From the NCBI RefSeq assembly GCF_030269925.1, contig NC_085121.1:11549501-11613500 (forward strand): a DNA stretch of 64,000 bases, written 5' to 3'. How positions within the stretch are numbered: the stretch's first letter is position 1; the number at the start of each line of letters is the position of its first letter. A program made the translations under genes and the position numbers. This DNA comes from Bombyx mori. Lineage: Eukaryota > Arthropoda > Insecta > Lepidoptera > Bombycidae. This document shows, piece by piece, positions 11,261 through 23,057 of this stretch. A model generated the notes under the pieces. It did not search any database and was not told the origin of the DNA. It saw nothing but the letters and a program-made list of their open reading frames with translations.

Positions 11261-12855
11261 ATGTATGAAGATGATAACATCACTTGTACCCCAAAGCGTT
11301 TTGTGCTCACTGAAGTTACGAATTCATCGAGTTATGTATCGCCGACAGCAAATCTCAAATTACTAACAAATGTCGCGTTACAATATCCTACACCGCCGCC
11401 CAGTGCTGTGCAACGCAAAGAGAAATCACTTCAAATATTGTGTGACAGGTAAGCCTTTTTCACATAGAAAATAAATCCTAAATAGTACTATATTAATGAA
11501 AATTTAAAATATGTATTTTTTGTTTTAAGATTCTTACAGCTCTATCCACTCAAAGGTAATGGAACGGTGGAAATTCAGTTGGACAGTACTGCAGCCAGGT
11601 TAGGTGTCGAAAAGCGACGTATATACGACATCATTAACATCTTAGAAGCCATGCAATGTGCTGTTCATAAAAGGAAGAATACATATTTGTGGCATGGGGG
11701 ATCAAGATTAAATTCCTTCTTGAAAATGTTAAAAAAACAAGGGGAGAGCATGAGACTGTCGGAGGCCCTCAGAGGTAAAGCACCAAAGCCTCCAGCGCCT
11801 AGACATAAAACATTAGGGGTCCTGGCTCAAAGATTCCTAATGTTGTTCTTAGTAGAACCTCTAGTAAGTATTCTATTCAGTGAATTCTAATTGTTTTTTT
11901 GCTGCACGGATGTAGACAGTTAAAAAAGAAAAAGCTTACAACTAATGATACCACATCTACTTGTTATATATTGACTTATTATAATATAAATACTAAATAC
12001 TGTGTATATTAATATAATACATTATGTGTGGTCTTACAATATACCCTATATCACCAGTAAAATTCACTATACAAACATATGAGTTTAGTTCAGTAATGTG
12101 AATGGTGGGCAATCAGAAATATTGGCAAAAATGGGGAGGCTTATGCCCAGTAGTGGGTATCAGGGCTGAAGATGATGATGATGATATTAGTGATGGTACT
12201 TATTCTGTTCCTTTTCATCAAAAGGACTATATAATATATATCCTATATAGTATATAAAATATATACACATTATTGGACAAATGTTACTCAACATGTGTGC
12301 TTAATTAAGCTTTTAATTCCATTTACTGAATATATTATTGAATAGTAATAACTTTTATTTTAATTTCAGAATACATTAATCAATTTAGAAATGGCTGTGA
12401 GGGTACTTATTGACACATCTAACAAGAACAAGACAAATCTCTCCCTGGAACAACAGGATCGGCAACATAAATCTAAAGTGAGGAGATTGTATGATATTGC
12501 CAATGTATTGATATCCATTGGTCTTATAGAAAAAGTATCCGGAAATTTAATATTAAAGAAACCTGTATTTAAATATGTGGGGCCTTGCAAAATGAAAAAA
12601 TGTGAAAAAACAATGTTAACAACCCCATCCCCTATTACCCCTGTAACTGTATTGGAAAGCCAGTCTAAGACACCGACATTGCAAGTATTTGCAGGAAAAT
12701 CTAAACGGAAATTAGAGTTCACTACTCCAAGTTCGACCAAAGAAATGAAACTTGGTATCACAACCCCACCTCACACTCCGTCACACAAATGGGATGAAAT
12801 CCTGCTCGTAGCTGACATGGAACTGACTAGAATTAACAATGGAGCTGTTTTGTGA
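11261..12855 (+). CDS. E2F8: Atypical E2F transcription factor (E2F7/E2F8 type), 3 exons, 335 aa
   Basis: Exons 11261-11448, 11530-11863 and 12370-12855 join in phase with GT/AG ends. The protein has two winged-helix DNA-binding domains and no dimerisation or pocket-binding region, the hallmark of E2F7/E2F8, which repress E2F targets without DP. Domain 1 starts RKEKSLQILCDRF at the end of exon 1 and carries the DNA-contact motif RRIYDIINILE in exon 2. Domain 2 starts LAQRFLMLFL in exon 2 and carries RRLYDIANVL in exon 3. The C-terminal 100 residues are Thr/Pro/Ser-rich with TPS/TPP sites that could be CDK targets. At 335 aa it is far shorter than the roughly 860-910 aa vertebrate proteins, so a further alternative 3' exon cannot be excluded. 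E2F7 versus E2F8 cannot be decided here. Confidence 0.9.
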
Positions 12856-14837
12856 TTATTAATTTACTGAAAACCAAGATTTTTCTAAATGTGTTAAGAG
12901 AAGGTTGCCAATTTTTAAAATTTAAGAAAGTGTCCCCTGTGCCTTATATTTGAATGCTGTTGTGCTATACATATTGTCTTCCAAGGGGATAATTATATAT
13001 TATGAAAAGAATAAGAATTTAACATGTTCCTATATTGAAATTTTATTCACTTGTTTTATGAAATAGGTATATCTTGTCACAGACAAAATGGTGCAATAGT
13101 CGTTGCATATGTAGAAAGTAAAACTGTAATTATGTATTATGCTTGTGTATAAAATTGACCAATATAATAGAATGATGGCATAATTTATGTAAATTTATAT
13201 GTTTATTTAAATTTACGATCAACACTATGGATATAGTAATGATCACAAGATTATTATACAACTACAGAAATATATTTTTAATGACATAAAAATGTAAAAT
13301 CAAATTGGAATTATAGCTATTGCATTACTATACTATCACAAAAGATTAAAGAATGAGAGATATTAAATTATAATTATTTTTTTTAATTAAGGGTTTATTT
13401 AAATTATTGCCTATGACGAAATGATCAGGAAAGAAATCATAAAACTTAACTGAAATATATTTATATAGATACATAAATTTAAAACAAGTTAGTATATTTA
13501 TGTGAGAGTTTAGACTGTCGATTTTAAATGCTGTACTATTTATCAAATACTTTAACTACTTTCTATCTGCCCCTGGGACTGATTGAAAATATACTAACCC
13601 TTTGGGACAAAAAAAATATTTTTATTTTTAACATAAATGGTTTTAACATATTAGTTATAAAATAAATTAGTGTCAAATGACACTTTCATTTATTGTGAAG
13701 TTGCTTATTTTGACTTTTTTTAGCCAGACTTCTATTAAATAAAAAAATTATATAGAAATGCTGTTTTCTTTACTTTGAATAAATGAAGAGACAGTTCAGC
13801 GGACGTCTGCTCAATCGTGCTAATATCCAAAACAACGGGTTTTAAATAAAAGGGGATGTTAGAACGTTTATTTATTTAAATCTTTAAGATAAAGTACAAT
13901 AAATTCCTCTAATATATGAATAAAAATGTTATTTATATTTGGTTTTCATTTATTAATTCTACAAAATCATTTTCTATAGGCTGGTACGTTCTGTATGATT
14001 GCTAATAGGCTGTCAGCATTGTCTAATAACTTCGCCAGACTAGGACAGTCGAAACCAACCAGTACTGCATAGCGCATAGATAATACACTTATGCTTAGCG
14101 TCATATAGCTGTAATAAGCAACACTGCTGGGTTAAGCTGACAACCCTTATTTTTACACGTAAATAAATATCATTTATTATTTAATAAATATTATTTATTT
14201 ATACTGTTAATCTTCAACTTTATAATGTTAACAATGTAAGCCTCTGTATATCATGTAGACTAATGTTTTATTTATCTTTGATGCAGAAACACTATTTAGT
14301 AATTTAGTTTTATTTTTTACAATACACAGGCAATATGTAGTAAATGTGCTTATGTATAATATGGCAATTTTTCGATGATAATTAATATGTTGATTACTTG
14401 AATGAATTAAAAGTTTAAAATAAATTCGAAAACACCTTTTTAATAATTAATTAACAAACAAAAAAGGTATTAATAAATATTTTATACAATATACACTCTT
14501 TATTTTATTTATTACATGGGTAAACGAGCTTACGGCCCTTCTGGTGTATAGAGAAGCCTATAGAAGTCACAAAGTGAACACCGTCACCCACCTTGCAACA
14601 CGAGGTCGATATCCCACCCTTAAAACCGGAACTAAGGACTGATTCGGGGCAGAAATAGGCAGTATGGTGGCACTTACTTGTGCGTGGCTTAGAAATGCGC
14701 CCTAGCACCGGTAATACACCCTACCATCAGTACCTAAATACCGTTAAATTTAATCATGTTTAATTATTAAGCTCAGTTATACGGTGGTGAGGAGAGAACC
14801 GGCCAGGCGGCGGAAGGAATAAAGGAAGATAGCTCTG
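12856..14837. other. Intergenic, E2F 3' flank to PRA1 3' end
   Basis: AT-rich with no coding sequence recognised. The E2F 3'-UTR presumably occupies the first part and the PRA1 3'-UTR the last. A diverged minus-oriented SINE is at 14512-14735. Nothing else was seen. Confidence 0.4.
14512..14735 (-). repeat. Old Bm1-type SINE
   Basis: Diverged but ordered motifs on the reverse strand: GGGTAAACGAGCTTACGGCCC, CACCCACCTTG, CCCACCCTTAAAACCGGAAC, GGGGCAGAAATAGGCAG. Confidence 0.5.
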
Positions 14838-17800
14838 TCACACTTGCTCAATCATCGGAAACTGCTCCGGGTCTTCAAGATTAGGTAGTGCCTCTGCATC
14901 GAAGAAGCTTGCATGAAGGGCGACTACGGTTACCGTTGCACCTATTGGCAAAGTAGTTTAATGTTAATAGAAAAATTTAATTTAAAATGAATGAAATCGA
15001 CATATAAAAACGGATGTTTACATACCTAAAACCCAGAATAAAACGGCTCCAGCTCCAGCAAGCCAACAGAGTGCCATGGATCCGGCAGCAGCTATAACAT
15101 ACTGCTGTGTTTTCGTTAACTCCCAACCACCAATCTAGGAAGTCGTAAGAAAAAGAAAGACTAGAAACTGGAAAATATATTTCGTTCCATAAACTGAGAA
15201 ACAATAAATATCAGGAGTATAGTTAAGAAAGAGATCCACTGATAAGTTTTTAAAAACCATTCTTCTTACCTTTGGCTGAAAAAAATTAAACTCTTTCAAT
15301 TGAAAATTTTTAAGATACAGCAGAGCTGAAATTTATTCTCACCATTATTACAACTTCGTGTTTTTTTTAAATATATTTTTGAATAGACTGTACATTCAAC
15401 TTCAACTACGTACCCCCATTAAGTATAAAAAACTAAACTAAACTTTTAAATAAAATATTATTATAAATTTTTCACAACTTATTATAAGACAGTTTTACTG
15501 TAGACCCTTTGTGATAAAAACAGTTTTAAACAACAATTTTTACCTTCCAAGTATTCGGCCCTGAAGTTAATTTTCTATATCCAAAGAAACTGGCCACCAT
15601 AGTGATCAGCAACAGTGGTGATGTTATGCTGAAAATATATTAAAATATAAACTATGTTATATTTCTCAATTTTCATGACAGTAATCATTTCTATCCGATA
15701 ATTTGGAGGCGAAGTAAATCGTTCTTTAGAAATAAGGTGACACTCTACAAAACATGCATACGCCCGGTCATGACCTATGCAAGTGTAGTGTTCACTCACG
15801 CGGCCCTCACAAACTTAAAAGCCCTTCAAATAATACAATCCCATTTTTGCAGGATTGCCGCCGAAGCCCGAAATTCGAAACGTGAACCTCCATGACGATA
15901 TGGACCTAGAGTCCATCAGTAAGCATCTACAGTCGGCATCAGTGCGCCATTTCGAGAAAGTGGCACGAAACGAGAACCCTCTCATTGTAGCCGCCGGAAA
16001 CTACATTCCCGATCCTGGGGACCGAATGGTAAACAGTCGACGTCGCCCAAAACACGTCATTTCGGATCCTCCCGATCCACTAACAGAGCTTTTAGGTACC
16101 CCAAGCACCGGTCATCATTCTCGTCGAATCCGTCGCTTACAACGAAGGCCTCGGCTTCGTTGTAACATTTTGAAGTCGTCGTGGCCTGAAGGATAAGACG
16201 TCCGGTGCATTCGTATCTTGCGATGCACCGGTGTTCGAATCCCGCAGACAGGTATCAATTTTTTTAATGAAATACGTACTTAACAAATGTTCACGATTAA
16301 CTTCAATGATGAAGGAATAACATCGTGTAGTAAAAATTAAACGCGCAAAATTATAATTTGCGTAATTACTGGTGGTAGGACCTCTTGTGGGTCCGCACCA
16401 CCCCGACTATTTCTGCCGTGCAATAATGCGTATCGGTTTGAAGGGTGGGGCAGCCGTTGTAACTATACTGAAACCTTAGAACTTATATCTCAAGGTGGAT
16501 GGCGCATTTACGTTGTGGGTATATGAGTTCCAGTAACCACTTAACACCGGGTGGGCTGTGAGCTCATCCACCCATCTAACCAATATAAAAAAAACAGTCC
16601 ACTGAGTTTCTCGCCAAATCTTCTCAGTGGGTCGCATTTCCGATCCGGTGGTCGATTCTGCAAAGCACTGCTCTTGCTAGGGTTAGTGTTAGCAACGTCA
16701 GGTTTGAGACCCATGAGCTTACCTACTAGTTAAGGTTACGTTGAAATGGTCTCTAAGGCAGCTTAGGTAGAGCAAAAAAAAGGTAATCATTTATACTGAG
16801 ACCCAAAAATGTCTTGAATTATAATAAAAAGATCTTTAGAAGAATACTAGAACTACTTACAGGCAATAGGCAAATAGTCCCAGAAATACAATTAGGTAAT
16901 TAGCTTGAAAATATTCTATGTTACGATAGAATCTTCGAGACAATCTTGGTATAGATACTGGTACCTGAAAAATGTATTTCATAAATGGTTTGAACTATAT
17001 ATAATATATTTATGGGAGACCACATACTTTGTCTGGATCTGTGAATGAATTTGTATATCTTGGTTCTCTGATAACAAATAATAATGACATAACAGCAGAA
17101 ATAGTTAAAAGAATATTGTCGGCGAATAGATACTTCGGCCTGCTTTAATATTTGTTCCAAAATTCTGTCACGAAATATCAAAATTCTTCTGTATAAAAGC
17201 CTACTGAGACCCATTCTTATTTATGGCTCAGAGACATGGGTACTCAGCAAAAAGGATGAGAACCGTTTACTTGCGTTCGAGCGTAAAATCCTCTAAGACG
17301 TATATTCGGTGCTATAACCACGAGTTATATGATATTTACAAGGATCCTAATATCATAAAAACTATAAAAATCGGACGCCTACGATGGGCAGGACATGTAG
17401 TTCGGAATGGAGGAGACCAGAATGCCAAGACAACTACTATATTGCAAACCGCCGCAGAAGTGGTGGCAGGCCCAAACTCTGATGGTTAGATGGCGTAGAG
17501 CACGACCTTAAAGTTGTCGGTGTCAGGAACTGGAAGGAGAAAGCCTTGAACAGAGCAGTCTGGAGAGACATACTGCACCAGGCTATAGCCCACCCTGGGC
17601 TTTAAGGCCTAAGATGCTGATGATATATTTTCCAACCCAAGAACAGTAACGCAGTATTCTGTGTTCAAGTGCATGGCATTCAGGTTGTGATGTCTCTGCT
17701 CTCCAGTAACTTCAAACCAGGGCAGTGAGAGTGACCACTTATATTTGTCAACATAAAAGGGATGGCTGCTTTAAGCTATGAAATATTAGTAGTCATTGTG

Positions 17801-19851
17801 ATACTATTCACATAGTATGACAAGTACCATGTGAAAATTGTAATATACATACAAGAATATTTTACACAGCTTAGCGACCATACTATGACTAGGTTCAATA
17901 TTATGATGCATCTGCGTATTGGCTTTATTTAATACATATTTATTGTTACCACTTTGAGGTCCCTATCACACTTCTGAGGAGTTTAACCTTAGCAGATTTA
18001 AAATTTCCACAATATGATTACGGTATTCAAATGTCTACAGTTATATGTGCTATAATATGTAGCTCTGGAAATTTTGAGGGTTGCAGCTAGATGTTCTTTG
18101 AAGTTGGCCACACAGTAGACTGGGTGAAGTCTGTTTCCAGCAATGATTGTCTACTATATTTTTTATTATTATGAAAAAGTTGTTGCAAAAGTAACCATAA
18201 TTAATAATTGAATTCATAAAAGTTGAGATAACCTTAAAGTTGTCAGTGGCAACAAATTGTGTCCATGGCCTGCGTGAAGATAAAACTCCCATCAACAATG
18301 CAGGAGCCGCACCACTACGTACATGCTGCAACAACCTACAATTACAATTTTACCTTTGTCACTGAGATTATTTTTGAGATACATTTCTGTAAGTAAGTGC
18401 ATTTATAAAGGAACCTATTCTTCTTTTCACTAGAGAAATATCATGAAAAGATGCATAACTTTTAATTTAATTAAATAACATAGTTGTCTTTTTGAATGAC
18501 AAGCATGTTTGAATGATATGTAAAGACGTTTGTCTCATTAATATATGACATACATTAACAGATTCAGTAGTTTGTAAGTAAATATATACAAAAACATATA
18601 ATTTAGCATTTGCCCCTCATATACAGCAAATGAGTCATTAACCAACTAAGTCGTCACTGCCTAGTGGACAAGTCTCAGCCATTCATATTAAGAGATGCAA
18701 TTATGCCAATGGTCAAATCCCACAACAGGTACCAATTTTTCTCATAGAATGTTCACAGGTGACTTTCACAATTAAGGAATCATCTATTAATACTGTAACT
18801 TAAATATAACTATTAATTATTGGATGTAGTGTTTTTGATTTGCATGGCTAAGAACCATCACCCATTCTATTTTTGCTGTAAAGCAGTAAGGCATTCCAGT
18901 TTGAGTGTGGGACAGCTGTTACACTATACAGATTAGACCTCATGTCTCATAATGCACCACTTAACTGCAGGTGAGTCTGTATATGCAATATATAAGAAAG
19001 CCTAAAAACATTCTCACACTTTGGAAAGTGATATATGTCCAATGATGTTGTAAGATAATAAAAAAATCAAATTCAACATTTATATTTTATTTCCCACTAA
19101 TAAAAAAGCAATTGCTTAGTGTAAACATCAATTTCAGGTTCTCTGAACAATAAAATGCTACAAATGTTTACTCAACAATTTTGGTAAATGTAAGCACAAT
19201 TCAAACATAAAACATAGAATATCTTAAAATGAAATGTAACTACAATTTATCATATTATCTACTATTGATACTTAAGCATGATAAAAGCCTACATAAAAAA
19301 TATGAGTCCCATTATACTTTAATATTGGGTAATTTCTTAATGACTTATCATTGGGATCAGAATGTCAACACAAGGTACAATGAGACTTGTGGTCCAAGTT
19401 TAAATGAGATTGAATAAGGACTGGTGTATTCTCACTATTGCCTATGAAGGCTCGCAATATGCACTAAGGGTCATATTAGAATAGTTTCTATAACAAGCAG
19501 TGAACTGATATTGATGGTGGTATTGAAATAAAGGGTATCTCGGAACCATTTGAACCATCGAAACCAAAAACATCTAATAGATTAGATGTCTGCTGACATG
19601 TTAATAATAGTATTCTAAAAAATATAATTTAATAGCATGTTTTGCTGTAATACCCACTGTTTCAACTAAAAGCCATAAATTTGTAAGAGCATAAAACACT
19701 CTAAAATGAAAATATGACGATTTCACACCACGTAACATTTCATTACTGATAAAACTTACAATTCTGCATCATTCACATACTTTTGGAAACCTTTCTTTTC
19801 TGTTGTTGCGTTTATTTCACCTGACAGATCAATCTTTACATTTTCAGACAT
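14838..19851 (-). CDS. RABAC1: Prenylated Rab acceptor 1 (PRA1/RABAC1), 6 exons, 198 aa
   Basis: Exons on the minus strand: 19851-19760, 18335-18233, 16964-16861, 15628-15544, 15134-15026, 14941-14838 (stop TGA). All phases agree, giving 199 codons including the stop. PRA1 proteins are small four-helix membrane proteins of the Golgi and endosomes that bind prenylated Rab GTPases and help load them onto membranes. The family signature is clear: RPWTQF in exon 2, RNIEYFQANYLIVFLGLFAYC in exons 3-4 as the first membrane hairpin, ITSPLLLITMV in exon 4, and WLAGAGAVLFWVLGAT in exons 5-6, close to WLAGAGSAVFWVLGAT of mammalian RABAC1. The C-terminus is acidic (EALPNLEDPEQ). Length fits the family (about 185 aa in mammals). 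Introns 2 and 3 are packed with retrotransposon relics. Confidence 0.93.
15690..16165 (+). mobile_element. Jockey-type LINE, C-terminal end of the reverse-transcriptase ORF (broken)
   Basis: The frame shows VTLYKTCIRPVMTYASVVF and then, after a frame slip near 15855, ESISKHLQSASVRHFEK and NPLIVAAGNYIPDP, the usual C-terminus of insect jockey-clade ORF2. The frame is disrupted, so it is a dead, 5'-truncated copy inside PRA1 intron 3. It continues as 3' tail after an inserted SINE, at 16591-16780. Confidence 0.75.
16176..16590 (+). mobile_element. Near full-length Bm1-type SINE inserted in the LINE
   Basis: The tRNA-like head has an A-box-like TGGCCTGAAGG and a perfect B box GTTCGAATCCC at 16233. 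The body follows (GTAATTACTGGTGGTAGGAC, GCGTATCGGTTTGAAGGGTGG, GGCGCATTTACG, CACTTAACACCGG), ending CATCTAACCAATATAAAAAAAA. About 415 bp. I call it Bm1 from memory of the silkworm family. Confidence 0.75.
16591..16780 (+). mobile_element. Jockey-type LINE 3' tail, continuation after the SINE
   Basis: Resumes with CCACTGAGTTTCTCGCC and runs to GCAGCTTAGGTAGAGCAAAAAA, homologous to the uninterrupted tail at 34810-35010. Confidence 0.7.
16990..17620 (+). mobile_element. RTE-type LINE relic, C-terminus of the reverse transcriptase
   Basis: Broken frames give VYLGSLITNN, LIYGSETWVLSKKDENR and GRLRWAGHVV, the typical C-terminal motifs of RTE-clade ORF2, then a tail ending CCTAAGATGCTGATGATA. Stops and frameshifts show it is dead. 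It lies in PRA1 intron 2. Confidence 0.75.
18648..18985 (+). repeat. Very old tRNA-derived SINE
   Basis: A weak B box (GTCAAATCCCA near 18713) is followed by diverged Bm1-like body motifs: GTAAAGCAGTAAGGCATTCC, GTGGGACAGCTGTTACACTA, CATGTCTC, CACTTAACTGCAGGTGAG. Confidence 0.5.
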
Positions 19852-20797
19852 TTTAGGGATTTTCTAATTTTGTGTACAGTATATAAGTATTATTTAGTAG
19901 GTACACTATTTATTATTTTATTTTGGTTGTATGTGTTGTTTAATATTTTTTTTGCAAAATATAAACTTGGCATTCGATTTTTTTTATCTACACATACAAG
20001 TAAGCGAGATGTGCCCATTCAGCCAAACTGTTTTTATTGGAGAGAAAGTAGTCTTTTCGTGCAAAAAGTAATAAAAAGTGCTCTCTTAAGTAAAATAAAA
20101 ACGTAGAAATCATTGAAGCTGCACATTCTTATTAGCCCGAGGAGTTTTTGATATTACGTATTTTTTTTAATTGATTTCCTTGTGATCCTCTAAAAAAACT
20201 ATTTAATTCTCTAGATAAAAATAATACAAGGAAGAAATATCCAGGCAACTTTATTTTGATATGAAATAGCATAAACCACGTAGTAAAAAATCCAGATATC
20301 CCTGCTTGAGAAAGATAAAAAAATCAAGCTTAAAGACTATTTTATTTAGGTGTTTTCACAATTATGCGGAAAATCGGTTGTCATTAAAACTACCCTTATG
20401 TTAACAGTCATCTCACATCAGTTTTTCATGCTTTGAATGAGAATCTTGCTGCAGGATACTCCCTAAATCCTGCTAAGATCGCAACGTTCGCAACGTATGC
20501 AGGAAAAGGCTTTAAATCACATCTTTAGAACATGTTCTCCGTAGGATTTAGGTGTGGTGATTGCACAGGTCAGTCAAGGATCGTCGTGCCTCTGCAGCTA
20601 GTTGGATATCACTAGCACTGCATGTGGTATTGTCCCATAAATTCTTGGCTCAATTATAGTCAATGGATATATACTATTAGTATCAGGTTACGGTATTTTC
20701 AGCAGCAGCATTTTATTAATACGAATTCTCTTCCAAGACATAATATTCCCGCGGTGGTATGGATAGAATTCCCGAGTAATGTAAATGACCACCATTT

Positions 20798-21093
20798 TAC
20801 TGAGATTATATTATATTTCATTGCACATCATCTCATCTCATTTCTTTTAACGTCATCCCAGTTGATTAATTTCTCAAATTAATCATCTTCATTTCACTCC
20901 ATATTATCATTTTTCATAAAAATATCCCATATCATATCATCTCATCTCATTTCAATTCATTCCATTTCATTCCATGCCGAATCATATTATCATATTTCAT
21001 AAAAAAAAAATATAAAAAATTAAGCTGTATGGTGTAATAATACCTTTGCCTTTCTATTTGGAAAAATAAAACTACTACTATTGACCATAGATA
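20798..21093 (+). repeat. TCATTTCAT-rich interspersed repeat, left part
   Basis: Degenerate (A)TCATCTCATTTCATTCC arrays followed by AAGCTGTATGGTGTAATAAT and CCTTTGCCTTTCTATTTGG. The same order recurs at 30885-31372. It is split here by the MITE at 21094-21671. Confidence 0.6.
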
Positions 21094-21671
21094 CACAGCT
21101 GCCAGATGGGGGGATTCCCTGTAAAATTCGGGGAGCTTTTCGACCTCGAGGGGGAGATTCGAGGGGAATGATTTTTTGGGGAGACATTCGGGGGGAAGTT
21201 GGGAGAAATTTCGGAGGTTTTTTGAGTACCAATAATTCATCCACAAACACAATTCCCATTAATATTAGAATAATTATAGTCTACTATACTATTCACGAGT
21301 CCATATTATAAAGGACAAATTATGCAACCGAACGCCAATAGAAACTGCCGAAGCGGTTCTCAGGATTTGATTTTCACTGCCAAGTAGATGCTATTTTGTT
21401 CCCACATCGGACATGTTAAATATCTTTATCTTCGAAAACGCGTATGCTTTAAATAATAATAATGAAAGTGAATATAATTGTAATAATTGCTTAGAGATGG
21501 TTGAAGTTATGGGAGAGCTTGATTAAAAAATAAAAGAATCCTTTTGGTTTTTATTTCTTCTTTGAAATAAGTAAAAATTGTTTTGGGGTTTTTTCTTCTT
21601 CAAAAAGCTAATTTTCGGGGGCTTTTCGAAAAAAGTTGTGGGGAAATTGACACGGTCATCTGGCACCACTG
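21094..21671. mobile_element. hAT-type MITE (578 bp) with 8-bp target duplication
   Basis: Flanked by CATAGATA on both sides (21086-21093 and 21672-21679). Terminal inverted repeats are CACAGCTGCCAGATG on the left and, read on the other strand, CAGTGGTGCCAGATG on the right. The 8-bp duplication and CAGNGGTGCCA-like termini identify hAT. The inside is G-rich at both ends (GGGGGATTC, CGGGGGCTTTTCG) and has no transposase frame. Confidence 0.8.
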
Positions 21672-21679
21672 CATAGATA

Positions 21680-21835
21680 ATGCACTTACTTTTTACTGAG
21701 ATTATATTTCATCCCATATCATCTCATTTCATATCATTTGATTTCATCCCAGTTGATTAATGTCTCAAATTAATCATCACCTTCATTTCATTTCACTCCA
21801 TAATATCATTTTTAATAAAAATATGAATTTAAATT
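21680..21835 (+). repeat. TCATTTCAT-rich repeat, right part
   Basis: TTTTTACTGAGATTATATTTC, CCCATATCATCTCATTTC, GATTAATGTCTCAAATTAATC: a second unit of the repeat seen at 20798, resuming after the MITE. Confidence 0.55.
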
Positions 21836-21931
21836 AAAATAAGACATGACTTAAAGGTCTCAGTTACCAGGTCATAAAATCCCATAAAAAAAATGCACTT
21901 ACTCTAAAAAAAGAAATATGAGTTTAGAGTG

Positions 21932-22719
21932 ATGATTGCTATTTTATTTATATTAATTAACCTATCTCTGAATATAACAGCTTCATTAAACGCTGTGGCT
22001 GTTATTTCTTCTAATTACTCTAACGAAACTGTTGATGATTACGGTTAGTTTAAATGTAATATTATTTGCTTACCACGTTGCAAAATGAATGCCCTCAAGA
22101 ATTATTTACTCCACTGCGGTAGTGTTTGGTAAACCAACTAAAACTAAGCCCTTAATAAGTAGACATTACATGTCTCTTAATATTTCAGATAAAATATTAT
22201 GTCGTGGTTGCGGTATTGATCTCGCTTCATCACAGAATATCATTTCTAAGTTGAGCCCTTCTTCACAGCAGTCATTTCTTGATACGTTGTTTAATACAGA
22301 AAATGTCTTAATTCAAATACTCCTAAGTGAATTCTTCTTTAATTTTCCTGTTATAACCACTACACATTCAAGTTGTGTTGGCGTTGGGGAGGTAAATTTT
22401 ATTATTTTGTAGTTGTATTTTTTTAAACTAATGCATCTCCTTGAAATATAAATTTAATAAATTTCAGTGGGAGGACAGTGAAAATTGGTTTCCTGATTAT
22501 CAGTGGAAGCCTTGTGTTTGTTCAGAATGCGGAACCTACGTTGGTTGGGTTTTTAAGCCTATTGATTTAGACATAAGTGATACAGATACATTTTTTGTTC
22601 TTATTCTGACGAACATAATCAGTGAAACTTGTAAATATATATTTTTTTGTTATATTTGTGGGTTAATTTTTTGTGGTTTTGTAAGATTATGTGCTGTCCA
22701 TGTGCATGTTAAAATGTAG
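21932..22719 (+). CDS. Secreted or membrane CULT-domain protein (cereblon-like zinc fold), 3 exons, 188 aa
   Basis: Exons 21932-22043, 22189-22391 and 22468-22719 (stop TAG) join in phase with GT/AG ends. The N-terminus is a signal peptide (hydrophobic residues 1-20). The CULT fold, named after cereblon, Unknown activity and the Ligand of Thalidomide, is recognised from C42xxC45, then NWFPDYQW (W112, W118), C123xxC126 and GW (W132). The two CxxC pairs would bind zinc, and the three Trp match the thalidomide-pocket tryptophans of cereblon. Unlike cereblon there is no Lon or DDB1-binding part, so this is the single-domain, ER-targeted animal type of unknown function. Residues 162-178 are hydrophobic and may be a C-terminal membrane anchor. 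A polyadenylation signal AATAAA is at 22999. Confidence 0.85.
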
Positions 22720-23025
22720 GATTGTTTGTCTGTTTGAAATTATTTGGTTTATACTACCAAAATATCATATAATTTCATTGGAGTAATCAAATGGAGCAGC
22801 ATGGAGTGATTCCAGTGTTCATGCTCTTGGATACGAAACTGAGTGACTTTTTCACTGTGCTACTGATTGATATAAGTGGCTACATATTACAAGAGAATTT
22901 TATTTAATTTTTTTTTGGACATAATTTTTTTTAAGCATGTGTGTTTAGAAGAAAGTCAAAGAAAAGAGAGGAATTCGTGAAGTGTATTAGGTGTTATAAA
23001 TAAAATGCAATTAAAAGTTAAGAAG

Positions 23026-23031
23026 TTTATT
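23026..23031 (-). terminator. Polyadenylation signal of the minus-strand gene
   Basis: AATAAA on the minus strand, 27 bp beyond the stop codon. The plus-strand signal of the CULT gene is at 22999-23004, so the two convergent transcripts probably overlap or abut. Confidence 0.55.
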
Positions 23032-23057
23032 TAAAAAAATATACTTCAAATTAAAAA

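Larger units (their letters stand above)
19852..21931. other. Intergenic, PRA1 5' flank to CULT gene, repeat-filled
   Basis: The PRA1 promoter should lie in the first few hundred bases. From about 20800 the stretch consists of a TCATTTCAT-rich repeat into which a hAT MITE has inserted. No gene recognised. Confidence 0.5.

Noticed and set aside
20947..21259. Minus-strand Pro/Ser-rich open frames across 20947-21259
   Set aside because: They lie on the boundary of a repeat and a MITE, and the Pro-rich translation comes from the MITE's G-runs.
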